64,000 bases of DNA from Propionibacterium sp. (lineage in GTDB: Bacteria > Actinomycetota > Actinomycetes > Propionibacteriales > Propionibacteriaceae): positions 43,694 to 107,693 of the forward strand of contig JALHFX010000003.1 of assembly GCA_022837595.1 (NCBI GenBank). Direction: 5' to 3'. This document shows, one piece after another, positions 61,205 through 64,000 of the stretch. Position numbers and translations under genes: made by a program. The number at the start of each line of letters is the position of its first letter. The stretch's first letter is position 1. The notes below the pieces were generated by a model. It was given only the letters and a program-made list of their open reading frames with translations. It ran no database searches and was not told where the DNA came from.

Positions 61205-62340
61205 GTCGCAGCGGCGGCGTGCCAAGCAGATGAGTGCGGCGTTGTGTTTCTTGCCTTGGGCTTTCTTGCGGTCGTAGTTGGCACGGCCGGCGGGGTCGGC
61301 GCGTAGGGCCGCGAACGCGGACAGGAACAGGGCTCGTTTGAGGTGTTTGTTGCCGCTGCGGGCGGGGTGTTCGCCTCGGATCGAGGTGCCGGAGCGGCGG
61401 GTGACCGGGGCGAGGCCTCCGTAGGAGGCGAGGTGGCCAGCGGTGGGGAACGCGGTACCGTCACCGACTTCAAGCAGGATCCGGGCTGCGATCTGGACCC
61501 CGACACCTGGCATGGAGGTCCAGACCTCGGCAAGAGGGTGTGCATCGAGGACCTGTTCGACTTCGGCGGCGATCTCGGCGCGCTGATCGAGGACGGCCGC
61601 GAGAGTGGTGACGAGTTTCGGCAAGACCGTCTCGGCGGCAGCAGTGCCAGGCACGGTCACGGTCTGTTCGCCAAGGGCCTTGCCGATCGCGTCGACCTGC
61701 TCGCTGGCCCGGCGCGGGTTGGCCTTCGTCGCGGTGCGTAGCAGCCGGGCTTTGCCGGCTGTGGTCATGTCTTGAGGTCCGCCATAGGCCGCGATCAGGG
61801 CGAGGACCTGTTTGGTGGCCAACGTGGGTCCGAGTACGCGTTCCAGGGCAGGATGCACCTGGGCGAGTAAGCCACGGATCCGGTTCGACAGTCGGGTGGC
61901 TTCACCGGCCAGGTCGTCGTCGAACCCGACCAGCCCCTTCAGCTCCGCCAGCGTCTGTTCGCCGACATCAACCCTGCGCAACGTGTGGGGCAGGGTCCGG
62001 GCCGCGTCAGCAATCACGTAAGCATCGCGGGCATCAGTCTTCGCGCTGCCGGGATGGAGGTCCGCGATCCGACGCATCGCCAACCCGGGCCTTCGATACC
62101 CATCGACCGAGCGACCGCGATCGGTAACGCACCGATCGTGTTCGGCTGGTCCACGATCACCAACACCCGGCCATGAGCCCGGAGCTTGACGAAGAGGTCC
62201 TCAAGCCGGTGCTGATCCCGCGGTAAGGGCACGTCGAACAGACGCTTCCCAGCGGGGTCAAGCGCGCAGGCATGATGGGCCTGCTTGCCGACGTCCAGCC
62301 CGCACCAGACCCCAAACGCGAGTAAGGCTTCTTCACTCAT
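61202..62340 (-). pseudogene. IS110-family transposase with a frameshift and a truncated C-terminus
   Basis: The N-terminal part (from ATG at 62340) has the GLDVGKQAHHACALD motif of the IS110 RuvC-like catalytic domain. Near 62085-62100 the frame shifts (GIEGPGW against LAMRRIADLHPG), and the remainder (62083 down) carries AKTDARDAYVIADAARTLPHTLR and the Tnp_20 domain with MPGVGVQIAARIL. The C-terminus runs out at ARRRCD where istB begins. It cannot make a full transposase. Confidence 0.85.
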
Positions 62341-62590
62341 CGATGGCCATCCTTCGAGCTCGGACGGTCACTGATCGAGTGTCAGTCGCCGGCACCCACG
62401 TTACGACAAGACCTACCCGATGGTGGCCCTGTCCCTATCAGCAGTCAACCCGACGCCACCAGCCCCGGCGACACCACCTTTTCGATCATTTCCTCGACAG
62501 GGGCTTTGAGTCACAGCGAACCCAGCAACCGTGACCCCACCATGGGCTCACTAATAAGGTAACGGAGTCAGTTTTGGCCCGGCGTTGACA
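62341..62590. other. non-coding flank of IS110 and right end of IS21
   Basis: This 250-nt stretch has no gene. It lies 5' of the IS110 transposase, where IS110-group elements encode their bridge RNA, so a remnant of that RNA could be present at about 62341-62520. The last 40 nt are the IS21 right end. Confidence 0.45.
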
Positions 62591-62767
62591 AGTCAGGAAG
62601 AAACAGAGGTCGGTTCGGGCTCGTTGCTCGCACGCCAACGCCCGTGACTGCTCCCCAGATCGCTTTGCAGGCTCAATTTTGACGGCAAACAGGCATCTGG
62701 GAACCACTCACGGGTGTTGGCCGGGTTCGCCTTTGTGCGATTCATCGTAGGGGCGTCCTGACGAGTG
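62591..62767 (+). repeat. direct repeat B, right flank of the IS21 element
   Basis: This copy starts with AGTCAGG immediately after the IS21 right end at 62590 and ends ACGAGTG at 62767. It is about 96% identical to repeat A, and the homology boundaries coincide with the IS21 ends on both sides. Confidence 0.75.
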
Positions 62768-63473
62768 GGATCGTCTTCACACGTGCAGCAAACCAGTGCA
62801 GAACACGACCACAACGTTCACGAACATGCCGCTGCCCACCCCGCCAGCTCTATCAACGCGTGAACCGTCATGCGGAGGTCTGGAGCTCCACAACGTGGGC
62901 GTGGAGCGCGCACGGTGACAAGCATCAACACGTGTCAAACCGCTTCGTGTTCGTGCTACAGGGCACGAATCGGGAGTCTGGATCTCATTCGACACCTTGA
63001 GCTCGACGCGCGCGACACTCGGGTCAAATCGATGACCCTGCGTCACCGCTGTAATGCCGCAACAACGAGGACACCAATGGCGTTCTATGCCAGTACTTCC
63101 CCAAGGTTTGCACGCGAGAACCAGTTCATCCGAAGACGAAATGGGCATCCAGCTAGCCGAGGTCGCTTACTGCAGCGGCAAGAATCTGGACGCACCAAAC
63201 ACCGGCTGCGAAGGCCCGGAAGATCAGCCTCCTACAAGCGGCGCGGTGCGGTCGTCGAACTTAGCATCGAGACCCTCAGGGCGATCTCCAGCCGATCTTC
63301 TCGAGGAGGACGCGACGGCGCGCGGCTTGAAGGCGCGTTCCGGAAGGAGCCTACGCAAACTCATCATCACACCCAGACCGTTACGACAGGTCATCATCAC
63401 CATCGCTGACCATCAACTCCACACTCAGTGTCCACGCTCTGATCCCAGTCGACTCCGAATTGAACCTGCTGGA
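62768..63473. other. decayed region with mobile-element remnants, no intact gene
   Basis: Several frames of 100-180 codons cross this stretch but none has a ribosome binding site or a recognisable product. It includes the second IS30-type remnant (63022-63106) and, after it, a plus-strand frame near TSSSEDEMG that may continue the decayed IS30 C-terminus to about 63260. Confidence 0.6.
63022..63106 (+). repeat. IS30-type transposase remnant, copy 2
   Basis: Translation gives DPASPL, a stop, then CRNNEDTNGVLCQYFPK, matching the same IS30 stretch as the copy at 58541. The two are about 86% identical over 84 nt and share the stop in place of the Gln codon, so a decayed sequence was probably copied. 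Confidence 0.6.
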
Positions 63474-63971
63474 TCAGCTTGGCATTCTCTCGGCGCGGAG
63501 GTCGCGGAGAGTGCCCCAGATGTATCCGATGGTCATCCCCGTTGCGGGCAGCACGGCTCCCCAACCATCCGCCCAACCCAGCAGACCTAGCACCACGAGC
63601 GCAATCACCCCGGCGGCTAGCCCGCCGGCGGCGAAGTCGAAGAAATCATCACCATTTCTGGTGAAGAACACTTGGCCAACCACCGCCATGATTCCACAAG
63701 CAATGACCCAAGAGATGAAAAGCAAGACACCGAACATCCGTTCATATGTCAGGGCGGCTGCAAGGTTGCTAACCCCCGGGACCCCACTGAGGATCTCCAG
63801 CAAGATGACGAGCACAATGACGACAACGATGTTCGCAATGGCACCGCCAACCAGCGCCACTACGTGGAAACCGAATAAGCCGAACCTGGTGAGTGGACGC
63901 GTCGGCTCGTGGTACCCATAGCCGCCGGAACCGCCGCCGAGCGTCGCATAGGAGGATGGCGAGGACGCCAT
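63474..63971 (-). CDS. small polytopic membrane protein of unknown function
   Basis: The 165-residue protein has a Gly/Tyr-rich N-terminus and four hydrophobic segments (about residues 33-60, 80-102, 113-135 and a weaker last one). No family motif is visible. A GTG just upstream (63974) is an alternative start. It is the last gene before the window edge, and its promoter lies outside or at the very end. Confidence 0.6.
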   Translation of the reverse strand: MASSPSSYATLGGGSGGYGYHEPTRPLTRFGLFGFHVVALVGGAIANIVVVIVLVILLEILSGVPGVSNLAAALTYERMFGVLLFISWVIACGIMAVVGQVFFTRNGDDFFDFAAGGLAAGVIALVVLGLLGWADGWGAVLPATGMTIGYIWGTLRDLRAERMPS

Positions 63972-64000
63972 CACTGGGCTTGAACTACCGTGGGGATGCC

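Larger units (their letters stand above)
59400..62590. mobile_element. IS21-family element interrupted by an IS110-family element
   Basis: The left end (TGTCGATGCTGCCTGAATAC from 59400) and right end (reverse complement of TTGGCCCGGCGTTGACA ending 62590) are imperfect inverted copies of each other, both beginning TGTC and containing an ACTGAC core, as in IS21 family ends. Inside lie istA with an in-frame stop, a 5' part of istB, and an IS110-type transposase gene on the opposite strand. The element is therefore non-functional. Direct repeats flank it. Confidence 0.7.

Noticed and set aside
62870..63590. Two overlapping plus-strand frames of about 180 codons
   Set aside because: Their translations are low in hydrophobic residues and rich in Arg and Ser, they cross the IS30 remnant in wrong frames and no product is recognisable.

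Overview
The window looks like a chromosome segment of a high-GC Gram-positive bacterium (Actinomycetota), most likely in or near Propionibacteriaceae. The grounds are a GC content near 60% by eye, frequent GTG starts, the rpsF-ssb-rpsR-rplI and pcnA...trxB-trxA neighbourhoods, a long BioD/DRTGG-type phosphotransacetylase next to acetate kinase, and a galactofuranan-type wall-glycan module. The genus is inference. No rRNA, tRNA or CRISPR array was seen.

Layout. 1-8.2 kb holds housekeeping genes: a membrane protein/hydrolase pair, endonuclease IV, a LysE/ArgO exporter, a rhodanese-like protein, the S6-SSB-S18-L9 cluster and serC-serA. 8.3-14.5 kb is C3/C2 metabolism: a KaiC-like/PEP-synthase-like fusion protein, then pta and ackA. 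14.5-24.9 kb holds lipid and wall-glycan genes: an SDR, PlsC, a tandem glycosyltransferase, a secreted amidase with S-layer-like repeats, and the tightly coupled operon glf-glfT2-ABC permease-ABC ATPase. 25-27.5 kb carries a malic enzyme and a DUF1275 membrane protein.

27.5-42.2 kb is a second surface-polysaccharide region: a pyruvyltransferase-glycosyltransferase fusion, polytopic membrane proteins (GT39-like, DUF5009-like, DUF6541-like), galE, a GT2/DUF2304 pair, a YVTN-propeller lipoprotein, a 965-residue secreted deacetylase with six S-layer-like repeats, and GtrA. 42.3-58.4 kb holds acylphosphatase, an L,D-transpeptidase, an aldo/keto reductase, a hydrolase, a penicillin-binding protein, MscS, EamA, pcnA, an MFS transporter, a DUF6049 protein, a pseudokinase and trxB-trxA. 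The flippase gene murJ, expected between the last two wall genes, is absent. 58.4-64 kb is a decayed insertion-sequence zone (IS21 interrupted by IS110, with IS30 remnants) followed by one small membrane protein.

How it fits together. Many genes serve the cell surface: Galf precursor synthesis, polymerisation and export, pyruvylation of a glycan, and secreted wall enzymes carrying repeats that resemble SLH domains, which in other bacteria bind pyruvylated wall polymers. The most novel signals are a 47-nt nested-hairpin element found upstream of both the PEP-synthase-like gene and the malic enzyme gene, with compensatory stem changes; a 14-codon ORF sitting exactly in the missing murJ slot; and a 171-bp direct repeat that precisely bounds the IS21 element.
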